From Thaumarchaeota archaeon UBA160 (GTDB taxonomy: Archaea; Thermoproteota; Nitrososphaeria; Conexivisphaerales; UBA164): a stretch of 6,158 nt of DNA. Location of the stretch: the NCBI GenBank assembly GCA_002506605.1, contig DAXX01000068.1:2120-8277 (forward strand), written 5' to 3'. Each line of letters starts with the position of its first letter. The stretch's first letter is position 1. The position numbers and the translations under genes were made by a program. Below the pieces are notes generated by a model that worked only from the letters and a program-made list of their open reading frames with translations, ran no database searches and was not told the origin of the DNA. This document shows, piece after piece, positions 1 through 6,073 of this stretch.

Positions 1-618
1 TATAATAGCAGCTTTAATTAAAGTAGAGTTAAACTGCGATCCAAGCCTCCAGTATCCTATCAACATCATTATGTATCCAGCTAGAAGGATTAATATTCCT
101 ATAAATATTGGTATTAATGCTGTTAAGGCTACAGCTATTATTTGTAAGGGAACAGTTTGAGTAACCTGATATGAAACAAACGCGCCCTTTATTGCATTTA
201 TCATGAAAACGCTCAGAGGCATCACAAGGAAAAACCCTATCATACTCATCACGGATCCTATATATGGAGTGTGATATTCGGAGTTATTAAATTCCGAAAG
301 AGTTTTCCAGCCATAAACCATGAGTAGAATTTCAACAAAACCTACTATCGATCCTGCAACTATCAACACCAACACCGCATTCATGATACCGCTTATAAGT
401 TGAAGAGGCATTTGGGAGAAAACGCCTTCTGCGCTCGAACTTGTAAAATTAAATCCTGTGGTTACAGTTGTAAAGTTTGTAAAACGCAGAACGTTTTTAA
501 GATTAATTTCAGCATAAACTGAAAATATAACAAGCGCTAATATACCACCTATGATCGCAACTATCTGGCTTAGAAAAAGAAAATACACCCCTTTAGAAGC
601 CTTTTCGTATTCGCTCAT
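1..618 (-). CDS. DUF973-like polytopic membrane protein (C-terminus cut off by the window edge)
   Basis: The minus strand is open for 206 codons from an ATG at 618-616 to the window edge with no stop, so the C-terminus is missing. The translation starts MSEYEKASKG and has hydrophobic segments at about residues 12-36, 73-103, 118-143 and 158-189 (the last may be followed by another). The loop at 37-72 carries two N-F-T sequons and is probably outside the cell. The stretch IGYWRLGSQFN (residues 187-197) after the last helix, and the charged N-terminus leading straight into helix 1, resemble archaeal DUF973 membrane proteins, whose function is not established. The family call is from memory of the motif, not a search. 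A TATA-like element centred 26-27 bases upstream supports this start and a leaderless transcript. The gene diverges from the small membrane protein at 726. Certainty is high that it is a gene and moderate for the family. Confidence 0.82.
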   Translation of the reverse strand, partial: MSEYEKASKGVYFLFLSQIVAIIGGILALVIFSVYAEINLKNVLRFTNFTTVTTGFNFTSSSAEGVFSQMPLQLISGIMNAVLVLIVAGSIVGFVEILLMVYGWKTLSEFNNSEYHTPYIGSVMSMIGFFLVMPLSVFMINAIKGAFVSYQVTQTVPLQIIAVALTALIPIFIGILILLAGYIMMLIGYWRLGSQFNSTLIKAAII

Positions 619-640
619 TCGCAATACGTTATAATTTGTT

Positions 641-648
641 TTATATAA
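641..648 (-). promoter_or_regulatory. TATA box for the DUF973-like gene
   Basis: TTATATAA, itself palindromic, is centred about 26-27 bases upstream of the ATG whose first base is 618. This is the archaeal TATA-to-start-site distance, so transcription should begin at or next to the start codon and give a leaderless mRNA. On the minus strand the upstream bases are pyrimidine/purine mixed and give only a weak BRE. Confidence 0.6.
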
Positions 649-679
649 GCTTGCCTTTTTCTTTAGAGTTACGAAAATT

Positions 680-694
680 TTTTACAGTGTAAAA
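680..694. promoter_or_regulatory. 15-base palindrome, candidate operator between divergent promoters
   Basis: TTTTACAGTGTAAAA is a perfect inverted repeat with seven-base arms around a central G. It ends immediately before the TATA-like element of the gene at 726, so it covers the BRE position. The divergent promoter of the DUF973-like gene lies about 30 bases to the left. A dimeric transcription factor bound here could block TFB/TBP at the rightward promoter. This role is inferred from position and symmetry only. AT-rich DNA makes such palindromes by chance fairly often. Confidence 0.4.
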
Positions 695-703
695 GCTTAA
701 TAA
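695..703 (+). promoter_or_regulatory. TATA box for the small surface membrane protein gene
   Basis: GCTTAATAA, preceded by an A-run that could serve as BRE, is centred about 27 bases before the ATG at 726. The spacing fits a leaderless archaeal transcript. No Shine-Dalgarno sequence is present before the ATG. Confidence 0.55.
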
Positions 704-725
704 CCTATGTACGCAAGTTAGCCTC

Positions 726-1226
726 ATGCGAAAAAACCTCATCATGTCTGGCGTAGTAATACTTATAATAGGCGCCACTTTATTTTTCGGAAGCCCTTAT
801 TTTTTAAAAAGTAGCATTAACTTTTCAGAGCTTCTTCCGTTAAAAAACGTTTCAACCGTTCAACCTAACTCAAGCATTTTGCTGGGCTCTGTACCCCCTG
901 GCTACATATTTATAGGCGTCTATAATGATACACCGTTATTGGCGATAAAGATCATAGGTACTAACATTAACGTTACAAAAGTTGAAGGATACTACGTTTT
1001 TGAATCATATAACTCGGGCATCAATGAGCAGAACGTTTATGCGCTTAACAATTATACTCAAACAATTCAGCTTTATTATTCAGTCATGCAAGTTTCGGCA
1101 ACTAGCATAGTTTATTCTACGTTAATGGTTTTGCTAGGTGGAATTCTTATGATAGTTGGAGGCATAATCATTGTGGTGGGGCTATTTTTGAGGCCTAAAA
1201 TAAAGATCGAGCAAGCTCAGAATTAA
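726..1226 (+). CDS. Small two-helix surface membrane protein, function unknown
   Basis: This is a 166-residue protein I do not recognise. Residues 5-27 form a hydrophobic helix after the basic start MRKN. Residues 28-128 are a polar domain, and residues about 129-154 are a second long Gly/Ile/Val helix followed by a basic tail (RPKIKIEQAQN). By the positive-inside rule both ends are cytoplasmic and the 100-residue domain is outside. That domain carries six N-X-S/T sequons (N32, N41, N48, N67, N82, N109) and has a beta-rich look, with the motif PPGYIFIGVYNDTP around residues 57-70. Heavy potential N-glycosylation fits an acidophile surface protein. The start is supported by a TATA element about 27 bases upstream. 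It is transcribed away from the DUF973-like gene, with which it may be co-regulated. No catalytic motif is visible. It is a real gene with high likelihood. Confidence 0.85.
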   Translation: MRKNLIMSGVVILIIGATLFFGSPYFLKSSINFSELLPLKNVSTVQPNSSILLGSVPPGYIFIGVYNDTPLLAIKIIGTNINVTKVEGYYVFESYNSGINEQNVYALNNYTQTIQLYYSVMQVSATSIVYSTLMVLLGGILMIVGGIIIVVGLFLRPKIKIEQAQN

Positions 1227-1251
1227 ACTTTATAAAAAATAGTATGAAGAT

Positions 1252-1273
1252 CGCTTGCTTTTTTCTGTAAGCG
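1252..1273 (+). terminator. Hairpin with U-rich loop after the small membrane protein gene
   Basis: CGCTTGC at 1252-1258 pairs with GTAAGCG at 1267-1273 (seven pairs, one G-U), enclosing an eight-base loop that begins with six T. It starts 26 bases past the stop codon. A T-run near the 3' end is the usual archaeal termination signal, but here it sits in the loop rather than after the stem, so the T-run alone may do the work. It could instead be an mRNA 3' structure. Confidence 0.35.
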
Positions 1274-1371
1274 TATTTAACTTCAATGGGATTAAAGAGG
1301 AAATTGGGGTAGCCTACTAAAATATTCTTAAAAAGATCATGATTATATAAAAATTTATGTATAAATGATAA

Positions 1372-1380
1372 TTTTTATAT
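1372..1380 (+). promoter_or_regulatory. TATA box for the APC permease gene
   Basis: TTTTTATAT is centred about 25 bases before the ATG at 1401, fitting a leaderless transcript. A second TATA-like string, ATTATATAAAAA at 1342-1353, would start transcription near 1373 and give a leader of about 28 bases, so the gene may have two start points. An imperfect palindrome, TTTATGTATAAA (1354-1365), lies between them. Confidence 0.5.
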
Positions 1381-1400
1381 CTATTTTTTAAAAATATTCC

Positions 1401-2798
1401 ATGCAACAAGAAGTAGAAAAAAGCTCATTAAAGAAGTCTTCTGTGAATTTTCTTGAAACGCTTTTTAATTCTTTAGCTGGCCAAGCACCAGCTTACAGCA
1501 TAGCTGGCGGAGCCGCATTAATATTAGGCTCAAGTTTTGGAGCTTCACCTTTAGCCATGTTAATAACGCTCTTTGGCATATTACCTATCGTATTTGCTAT
1601 ATTCGTGCTCTCTAGGAAGTATGTTAACGCAGCAAGCTTCTACGATTACATCAAGAAAAATCTCGGAGAATCTGCCGGCTTTATCAACGGAATAGTTTAT
1701 ACTGTTTTTTACAGCATACTTGGCATCGGTTCTGAGGCTATAGCATTTGGTTATCTAGGTTATGAAAGCATTTACGCAGTTATAGGTTTAAGGATCAATC
1801 CATTATTTTTAGTTGCTTTGCCGGTTATAATTGCTTTTGTTGTTGCTTACCTTGGAATAAAGCCAAGCGTAAGATCAGAAGTTGTACTCACCTCAATAGA
1901 AATAATCACTTTGCTGGCTTTCTCATTTCTTAGCTTGGCTTCCCATTCTTCAACATTAAGCATGTATCCATTTACATTTCAGGCAACATTTCAATCTAAG
2001 CCTTTTGCCGTGCTTGGCGCCCTGAGCGCCGGGCTTATATTTGGCATAACATATTTTATGGGGTTTGAAGTGAGCACAATGGTATCAGAAGAAGCTAAGG
2101 ATCCAACCAAATCAGTACCTTGGGCAACAATGCTGGCTACTCTTTTTATGGGCATTCTCTATATATTAGTTATTTATTCTATACTAATAGATATTGGGAT
2201 AACCAATACCAGTATAAACAGTTTTGTTAGCATGGCAGAAAGCGGAGGTCCAAACCCGGTTTACATTCTTATTAGGTCATATCTTGGATATCCTGGAGAA
2301 GTTTTGTTTGCTATAAGCGTGCTAATAAGCGTCTTTGGCTCTTACCTTGCAACCCTTAATGCTACTGCAAGGATGCTTTATGGTATGTCTCGTGACAGGA
2401 TGCTTCCAAACTTTCTGAGCTCTGTTCACGCAAAATTTAAATCTCCACACAAAGCGCTTGTCGCAAGCTCGGTGCTTGCGGCTATATCAGCTTTGATTTC
2501 TTACCTTGTCGCATTTGTAGGAGGCTATACTGGAATTGAACTTACATACAACGCTATGGAAACAGCTTATGCCGCAGATACGTTGTTTTATGTGTTCAGT
2601 CTTATTTTAATTGCAATTTCAGCTATAAAGATAACGAACTTAGCAAGCAAATTAATTATCACAATAGGCATCGCGCTCCTGAGCATAACATTCTACTTTT
2701 CAATTACATATATAACATACCTGTACATGTTCTTTGCATCTTTGGTTTTAACCGTTCTCATGTATGTTATTGTTAAAAAAGTAACTAAAAACAATTAG
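1401..2798 (+). CDS. APC-superfamily amino acid/polyamine permease
   Basis: This 465-residue protein with about 12 predicted membrane helices has the usual length for APC transporters (COG0531-like), which import amino acids or amines using proton or ion gradients. The cytoplasmic N-terminus (1-20) leads into an unwound helix-1-type region, GQAPAYSIAGGAALILGSS (residues 27-45). The strongest family signature is in helix 6 and the following loop: G221-F-E-V-S-T-M-V-S-E-E-A-K-D-P-T-K-S-V-P240, matching the conserved G-[FY]-E...EE-x-[KR]-[DN]-P-x-[KR]-x-[IV]-P pattern. N320-ATARMLYGMSRDRMLP (320-336) is the conserved loop after helix 8. The substrate cannot be assigned. The gene is monocistronic, with its own TATA element and 174 and 160 bp of flanking non-coding DNA. 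No frameshift or missing segment is seen. Uptake of peptide-derived amino acids would suit a heterotrophic acidophile, which is inference. Confidence 0.93.
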   Translation: MQQEVEKSSLKKSSVNFLETLFNSLAGQAPAYSIAGGAALILGSSFGASPLAMLITLFGILPIVFAIFVLSRKYVNAASFYDYIKKNLGESAGFINGIVYTVFYSILGIGSEAIAFGYLGYESIYAVIGLRINPLFLVALPVIIAFVVAYLGIKPSVRSEVVLTSIEIITLLAFSFLSLASHSSTLSMYPFTFQATFQSKPFAVLGALSAGLIFGITYFMGFEVSTMVSEEAKDPTKSVPWATMLATLFMGILYILVIYSILIDIGITNTSINSFVSMAESGGPNPVYILIRSYLGYPGEVLFAISVLISVFGSYLATLNATARMLYGMSRDRMLPNFLSSVHAKFKSPHKALVASSVLAAISALISYLVAFVGGYTGIELTYNAMETAYAADTLFYVFSLILIAISAIKITNLASKLIITIGIALLSITFYFSITYITYLYMFFASLVLTVLMYVIVKKVTKNN

Positions 2799-2856
2799 CC
2801 CAATGGTTTGTGCACGAACTATATAATAAAAAATTAAGTTATGTAAACAGACAAAC

Positions 2857-2861
2857 TTTTT
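2857..2861 (+). terminator. Weak T-run after the permease gene
   Basis: Five T stand about 60 bases past the permease stop in otherwise AT-rich DNA, with no clear stem before them. Archaeal RNA polymerase can stop at such runs, but this one is short. It is offered as the best candidate in the 2799-2958 gap, which otherwise holds only the promoter of the next gene. Confidence 0.2.
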
Positions 2862-2926
2862 CATTAATTACTAACACATTGCTGATAAATTGTTCAAGGA
2901 AATGATAAACCAATTTAAACCAGAAA

Positions 2927-2935
2927 AACATATAT
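2927..2935 (+). promoter_or_regulatory. TATA box for the metallo-beta-lactamase-fold gene
   Basis: AACATATAT follows a purine-rich GAAAA that resembles a BRE and is centred about 27-28 bases upstream of the ATG at 2959. A second string, TTTATAAAAA (2946-2955), looks like a TATA box but lies only a few bases from the start codon, too close to drive this gene. Confidence 0.55.
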
Positions 2936-2958
2936 CACCGAATAGTTTATAAAAACTC

Positions 2959-3612
2959 ATGGCTGAGAGAATTTACTCTATATACAGAGTGCCTATAAGG
3001 GAAGTTAACGGCAATGCCTACATTGTTGTAAAGGGAAAAGAAGCGGCCGTTATAGATACAGGGCTCCCGGGTTATTCTGAGGAGATATTGAAAGGTGCCT
3101 ACTCGCTTGATGCGAAGATCTCTCACATAATTCTGACCCATTATCACATTGATCACACTGGAAGTCTAAAAGATCTGAAAGAAAAAACAGGAGCCAAAGT
3201 TTATATTCATGAAAAGGATGCTCCTTACCTTTCAGGCAAGGAAAAGTTCCCTCTCCCATCAACTGTTCCCTCAGAAGCTATAAAGCTGTATTCGGCGTAC
3301 AGGTACGTTGAACCTGATTTTATTCTCGAAGATGGAGACAAGATCTTTGGTTTTAAGGTCATTCACGTTCCTGGTCACACACCAGGATCAATAGTTCTTT
3401 ATGATGGAAAAACTCTATTTGCTGGGGATAACATGAGCAACATGGAAGGCAAGATAGAGGGCTCTCCAGCCATGTTTGACTGGAACAGAGAACTTGCCAA
3501 AAATAGCATTAAAAAGCTGTTAGAGCTTGATTTTGAGATGCTCATGCCAGGGCATGGCGATCCTGTGCTGGAGGGCGCTTCTGACTTAGCTAGAAGGTCT
3601 ATAAAGCTCTAA
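2959..3612 (+). CDS. Metallo-beta-lactamase-fold hydrolase (glyoxalase II-like)
   Basis: This 217-residue cytoplasmic protein has no signal peptide. It has the full metallo-beta-lactamase signature: VIDTG (31-35), T-H61-Y-H63-I-D65-H66-TGS, VPGH140TPGS, FAGD157N and PGH199GD. All seven ligands of a binuclear zinc or iron site are therefore present. The length and the HTPGS and GHGDP motifs match the small stand-alone hydrolases often annotated as hydroxyacylglutathione hydrolase-like. Archaea of this kind generally lack glutathione, so a different thioester, lactone or phosphoester substrate is more likely; which one cannot be told from sequence. It lacks the C-terminal helical substrate domain of true glyoxalase II and the HxxxH addition of RNase J/CPSF relatives. 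A TATA element 27 bases upstream supports the start. It converges with the gene at 3643-3939, leaving 30 bp between stop codons. Confidence 0.93.
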   Translation: MAERIYSIYRVPIREVNGNAYIVVKGKEAAVIDTGLPGYSEEILKGAYSLDAKISHIILTHYHIDHTGSLKDLKEKTGAKVYIHEKDAPYLSGKEKFPLPSTVPSEAIKLYSAYRYVEPDFILEDGDKIFGFKVIHVPGHTPGSIVLYDGKTLFAGDNMSNMEGKIEGSPAMFDWNRELAKNSIKKLLELDFEMLMPGHGDPVLEGASDLARRSIKL

Positions 3613-3642
3613 AAATTATTAAAATTATTATTAATTTATTCT
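3613..3642. terminator. Short AT-only convergent termination region
   Basis: The 30 bases between the two facing stop codons are almost all A and T, with T-runs of two to four on both strands and no strong stem. Both the hydrolase gene and the minus-strand small gene must end transcription here or run into each other. The two mRNAs may therefore overlap at their 3' ends. Confidence 0.35.
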
Positions 3643-3939
3643 TCAGAACATTTTTGCTACACGTTTAGCATTAACCTTTTTCTGACTCTTTTGATATTTT
3701 TTAAGATACTGTTCAAGAATTGAAAGGGCTTCTTCGACACTTTTCACATTAGCCATCAGCTTAGAAAGTTCATGATTCCCTGTATAATCAAGCCAATTAG
3801 CTATATGCCCCTGTTTTATATGGTATTCAATTGCTTGTTTATCATACATAGAAAGGCACTTCATTGTATAATAAAGCCCGGGCAAATCACAAGCAATTCC
3901 GATAACCCTTTCGAACGATTTAAAATAAAATGGTTCCAT
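3643..3939 (-). CDS. Small helical protein, possibly DUF5752-like
   Basis: This 98-residue soluble protein is predicted mostly alpha-helical after a short strand-like start. Visible features are EPFYFKSFERVIG (2-14), then I37-E-Y-H-I-K-Q-G-H-I-A-N-W-L50, then a lysine-rich helix from about 66 to the end (SVEEALSILEQYLKKYQKSQKKV). The F-Y-F-K/G-x-A opening followed by an [IV]-E-[YF]-H...G...WL core and an acidic/helical hairpin recalls archaeal proteins annotated DUF5752, of unknown function. I recall this pattern but have not searched it. The basic tail (net positive over the last 20 residues) could bind nucleic acid or a protein partner. The ATG at 3939-3937 has a TATA-like element about 23 bases upstream. 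It is divergent from the phosphoesterase gene and convergent with the hydrolase gene. A plus-strand open frame over the same bases has no such organisation and is treated as noise. Confidence 0.75.
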   Translation of the reverse strand: MEPFYFKSFERVIGIACDLPGLYYTMKCLSMYDKQAIEYHIKQGHIANWLDYTGNHELSKLMANVKSVEEALSILEQYLKKYQKSQKKVNAKRVAKMF

Positions 3940-3956
3940 AAAATATTTTTAGAATT

Positions 3957-3966
3957 CATATATTTA
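3957..3966 (-). promoter_or_regulatory. TATA box for the small helical protein gene
   Basis: On the minus strand TAAATATATG is centred 22-23 bases before the ATG whose first base is 3939. This is slightly short of the ideal spacing but still compatible with a start at or just inside the first codon. It shares a 111-bp divergent region with the promoter of the phosphoesterase gene. Confidence 0.4.
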
Positions 3967-4015
3967 CGCATTGATCACAAACCTTTCCCATTTAAATACA
4001 GCATAGCTAGAAATG

Positions 4016-4025
4016 TTTATATATT
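4016..4025 (+). promoter_or_regulatory. TATA box for the phosphoesterase gene
   Basis: TTTATATATT, preceded by GAAATG as a possible BRE, is centred about 30 bases before the ATG at 4051. Transcription would start a few bases before the codon, giving a leader too short for a Shine-Dalgarno site. TTTAAATA at 3991-3998 is a second, less well placed candidate. Confidence 0.6.
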
Positions 4026-4050
4026 ATCTTCTTTATATTAAACCATTGCT

Positions 4051-6042
4051 ATGCTTAATAGCACCATCAAAATAGCATCCCTAGCGCTTCTCATACTTAT
4101 AATAGCCTCGCTGCCAGCTTCTTCTTTTGTAGCAGCACAATCAGGTCAACAAACTAAGACGCCTATAAAGCACGTAATAATAATATTTAAAGAAAACAGG
4201 AGCTTTGACAACCTCTTTGGCACATATCCTTATGGTCACAATGATGCTCTTAAAAATAACTCAATCGTAAAAGAGCTTTCTATTCCTGACGGCATACTTA
4301 ACATTAATGTTAAAGTGCCGAACTACCCGGGTCTTGGATTTTTGCTTGGGTACACAAAGCTAACATATGCAAACAGCCCTATTCAGCAGGATCCAGGCGA
4401 AGGGTGGGTCGATTATCATGGAGACTGGGACTTTGGCAGGATGGACGGATATGTTGCCTATTCTGGGCCTCAATCAATGGTTTACATCGATTATAATCAG
4501 ATACCATTCTATTGGGATTATGCAGAAGAGTACGTGCTTTGTGACAACTATTTTACGGCTGTTATGACAGAATCGCTTCCCAATTTTCTTGGCCTTTGGA
4601 GCGGAACGACAGTGGTCAGTAATGACATTAGTCCACCACCATATCTTCCGTTAAATGATACTATCTTTTATCAGCTTTCTAAGTACAACATAAGCTGGGG
4701 GGTATTTGGGCTTTACAGCACAGTCCAAGCTCCTCCAACAAGTCAGATAGGATGGCTTGAAAACATACAAAATTTTGCCGGAAATCCTGCAATGATGGAT
4801 CACATATATAACATATCAGTTTTTTATCAGATGCTCAAGAACAATACTCTTCCAGCTTATGTCTTTATGGACGATTATGGCATTGCCGATGGCATTTCAG
4901 ACCATCCGCCTGACAATATAACCTATTCAGAAATGTGGACAGTAAATATAGTTAATGCGATAATGAACAGCCCTGAATGGAACTCTTCAGTTATATTCAT
5001 AACTTGGGATGATGAGGGAGGCTTTTACGATCATGTACCTCCGCCTCAGATAAACAGCTTTGGGCTTGGATTAAGGACAGCGTGCATAATAATATCTCCG
5101 TACGCAAAGGAAGACTATATAGATCATCAGGTTCTGAGTCACTATAGCTTATTAAAATTTGTAGAATGGAACTGGAATCTACCTTACCTTAACAGTAACA
5201 TAGCTAACGCAAATTTGCCTCTGGATGCTTTTAACTTTAACCAGCCTCCTAGACCTCCGATAATACTTGGCCCAACTCCGGATATAGCTGGAACTGTAGG
5301 TACTAACGAAGGTTATATAAAATTTGAAAACGGCTCATCTTTTGTGCTTACAGCCACGCAGACATCTCAGCAGTATCCGATTCCGCTTCAAATACCTGTT
5401 AATCAGCTTCCTTATCATGTCCCTCAGAACTATTCAGGAAACATTGGCTTTACAGTAACTTACAAGAACATAACGCCAGCCTGGGTAACTCCTGCACAGT
5501 TTTATCTTGTTATTATATCAGTGATTGTGCTTATAGTAGCCTTAATAATGAACAGGTTCAGCTCTGGCTTTGTCTTAAGAACAACGTTGCTTGGGTTTGC
5601 AACTGTGCTCAGTCTGATCGGTTCAATCTTTGGAGTTATTTATCCTGCTATTCCTCCAGCCCCACTTCCCCCGGTGCAGCCTACATATTCAATATTTACG
5701 GATCTAGGATTGTTCATATTCGTTATAGGCGTTCTAATCTTAGCTTTCCCATTCATAAAGAGATATACTGGTAAAAGAGCTCAGAAAGTTCCAGATAACT
5801 TTAGGTTGGTAGCTGAGATCGCAATAATTTTTGGAGCGATAGTAGCTATCGTTAGCGTTCTCGCCACACCGGGTATTATAATACCTTTAAAGATGACAAG
5901 CACGATGGCATTACCTAAGTCTTTGCTTCAGATAGCAGAAGGCTCGCTAAGCCCATTTACTTGGATAAGTCTGCTTACAACAGTCATATCACTAGTTTTC
6001 CTTGCAATTCAAATTCGTCTTTTCAAGAAAAAAGTTTGTTAA
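4051..6042 (+). CDS. Secreted, membrane-anchored phosphoesterase (phospholipase C/acid phosphatase family)
   Basis: This 663-residue protein cleaves phosphate esters outside the cell if active. Residues 5-29 form a signal peptide ending ASSFVAAQ. The catalytic domain spans about 38-400. I40-K-H-V-I-I-I-F-K-E48-N49-R-S-F-D53 is the hallmark of the PF04185 family (phospholipase C, AcpA-type acid phosphatase). S175-L-P-N aligns with the family's Ser/Thr nucleophile motif, S283-D-H-P is the third motif, and T318-W-D320-D321-E-G-G-F-Y-D-H328-V-P-P-P the fourth. E48, N49, S175, D320 and D321 are the likely metal/nucleophile set, by analogy with AcpA. About ten N-X-S/T sequons lie between residues 69 and 473. 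Residues about 400-480 form a linker or small beta domain. Five helices follow (about 483-500, 511-531, 549-568, 585-611, 638-656), with a proline-rich loop at 532-546. Phosphate scavenging or lipid turnover are likely roles; the substrate is not determinable. Confidence 0.93.
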   Translation: MLNSTIKIASLALLILIIASLPASSFVAAQSGQQTKTPIKHVIIIFKENRSFDNLFGTYPYGHNDALKNNSIVKELSIPDGILNINVKVPNYPGLGFLLGYTKLTYANSPIQQDPGEGWVDYHGDWDFGRMDGYVAYSGPQSMVYIDYNQIPFYWDYAEEYVLCDNYFTAVMTESLPNFLGLWSGTTVVSNDISPPPYLPLNDTIFYQLSKYNISWGVFGLYSTVQAPPTSQIGWLENIQNFAGNPAMMDHIYNISVFYQMLKNNTLPAYVFMDDYGIADGISDHPPDNITYSEMWTVNIVNAIMNSPEWNSSVIFITWDDEGGFYDHVPPPQINSFGLGLRTACIIISPYAKEDYIDHQVLSHYSLLKFVEWNWNLPYLNSNIANANLPLDAFNFNQPPRPPIILGPTPDIAGTVGTNEGYIKFENGSSFVLTATQTSQQYPIPLQIPVNQLPYHVPQNYSGNIGFTVTYKNITPAWVTPAQFYLVIISVIVLIVALIMNRFSSGFVLRTTLLGFATVLSLIGSIFGVIYPAIPPAPLPPVQPTYSIFTDLGLFIFVIGVLILAFPFIKRYTGKRAQKVPDNFRLVAEIAIIFGAIVAIVSVLATPGIIIPLKMTSTMALPKSLLQIAEGSLSPFTWISLLTTVISLVFLAIQIRLFKKKVC

Positions 6043-6048
6043 ACCTTG

Positions 6049-6064
6049 TTTTTTAAGATTTTTT
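6049..6064 (+). terminator. Double T-run terminator after the phosphoesterase gene
   Basis: Two runs of six T (6049-6054 and 6059-6064) begin seven bases past the stop codon. Paired oligo-T stretches without a strong stem are the standard archaeal intrinsic terminator, so transcription should end before the structured element that follows. Confidence 0.6.
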
Positions 6065-6073
6065 AATTTAATT

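Noticed and set aside
1244..1270. Tiny frame MKIACFFL after the small membrane protein gene
   Set aside because: It has only eight codons, overlaps the hairpin, and the TATA-like string before it is only a few bases from the ATG. It is better explained as terminator sequence.
2799..2958. Possible tRNA or small RNA in the gap before the metallo-hydrolase gene
   Set aside because: No cloverleaf arms, no GGTTCRA-type T-loop and no strong hairpin are visible. Only AT-rich DNA and a promoter are seen.
2947..3262. Two minus-strand open frames (2947-3156 and 3050-3262) inside the metallo-hydrolase gene
   Set aside because: They are complementary shadows of a strongly conserved coding sequence with intact metal motifs, and they show no family resemblance of their own.
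3772..4041. Plus-strand open frame of 89 codons overlapping the small helical gene and the phosphoesterase promoter
   Set aside because: Its predicted protein has no recognisable motif, it lies antisense to a better gene with its own TATA element, and its end covers the promoter of the phosphoesterase gene.
4367..4567. Plus-strand 66-codon frame inside the phosphoesterase gene
   Set aside because: It is an out-of-frame reading within the catalytic domain of an unmistakable gene, with no promoter or motif.
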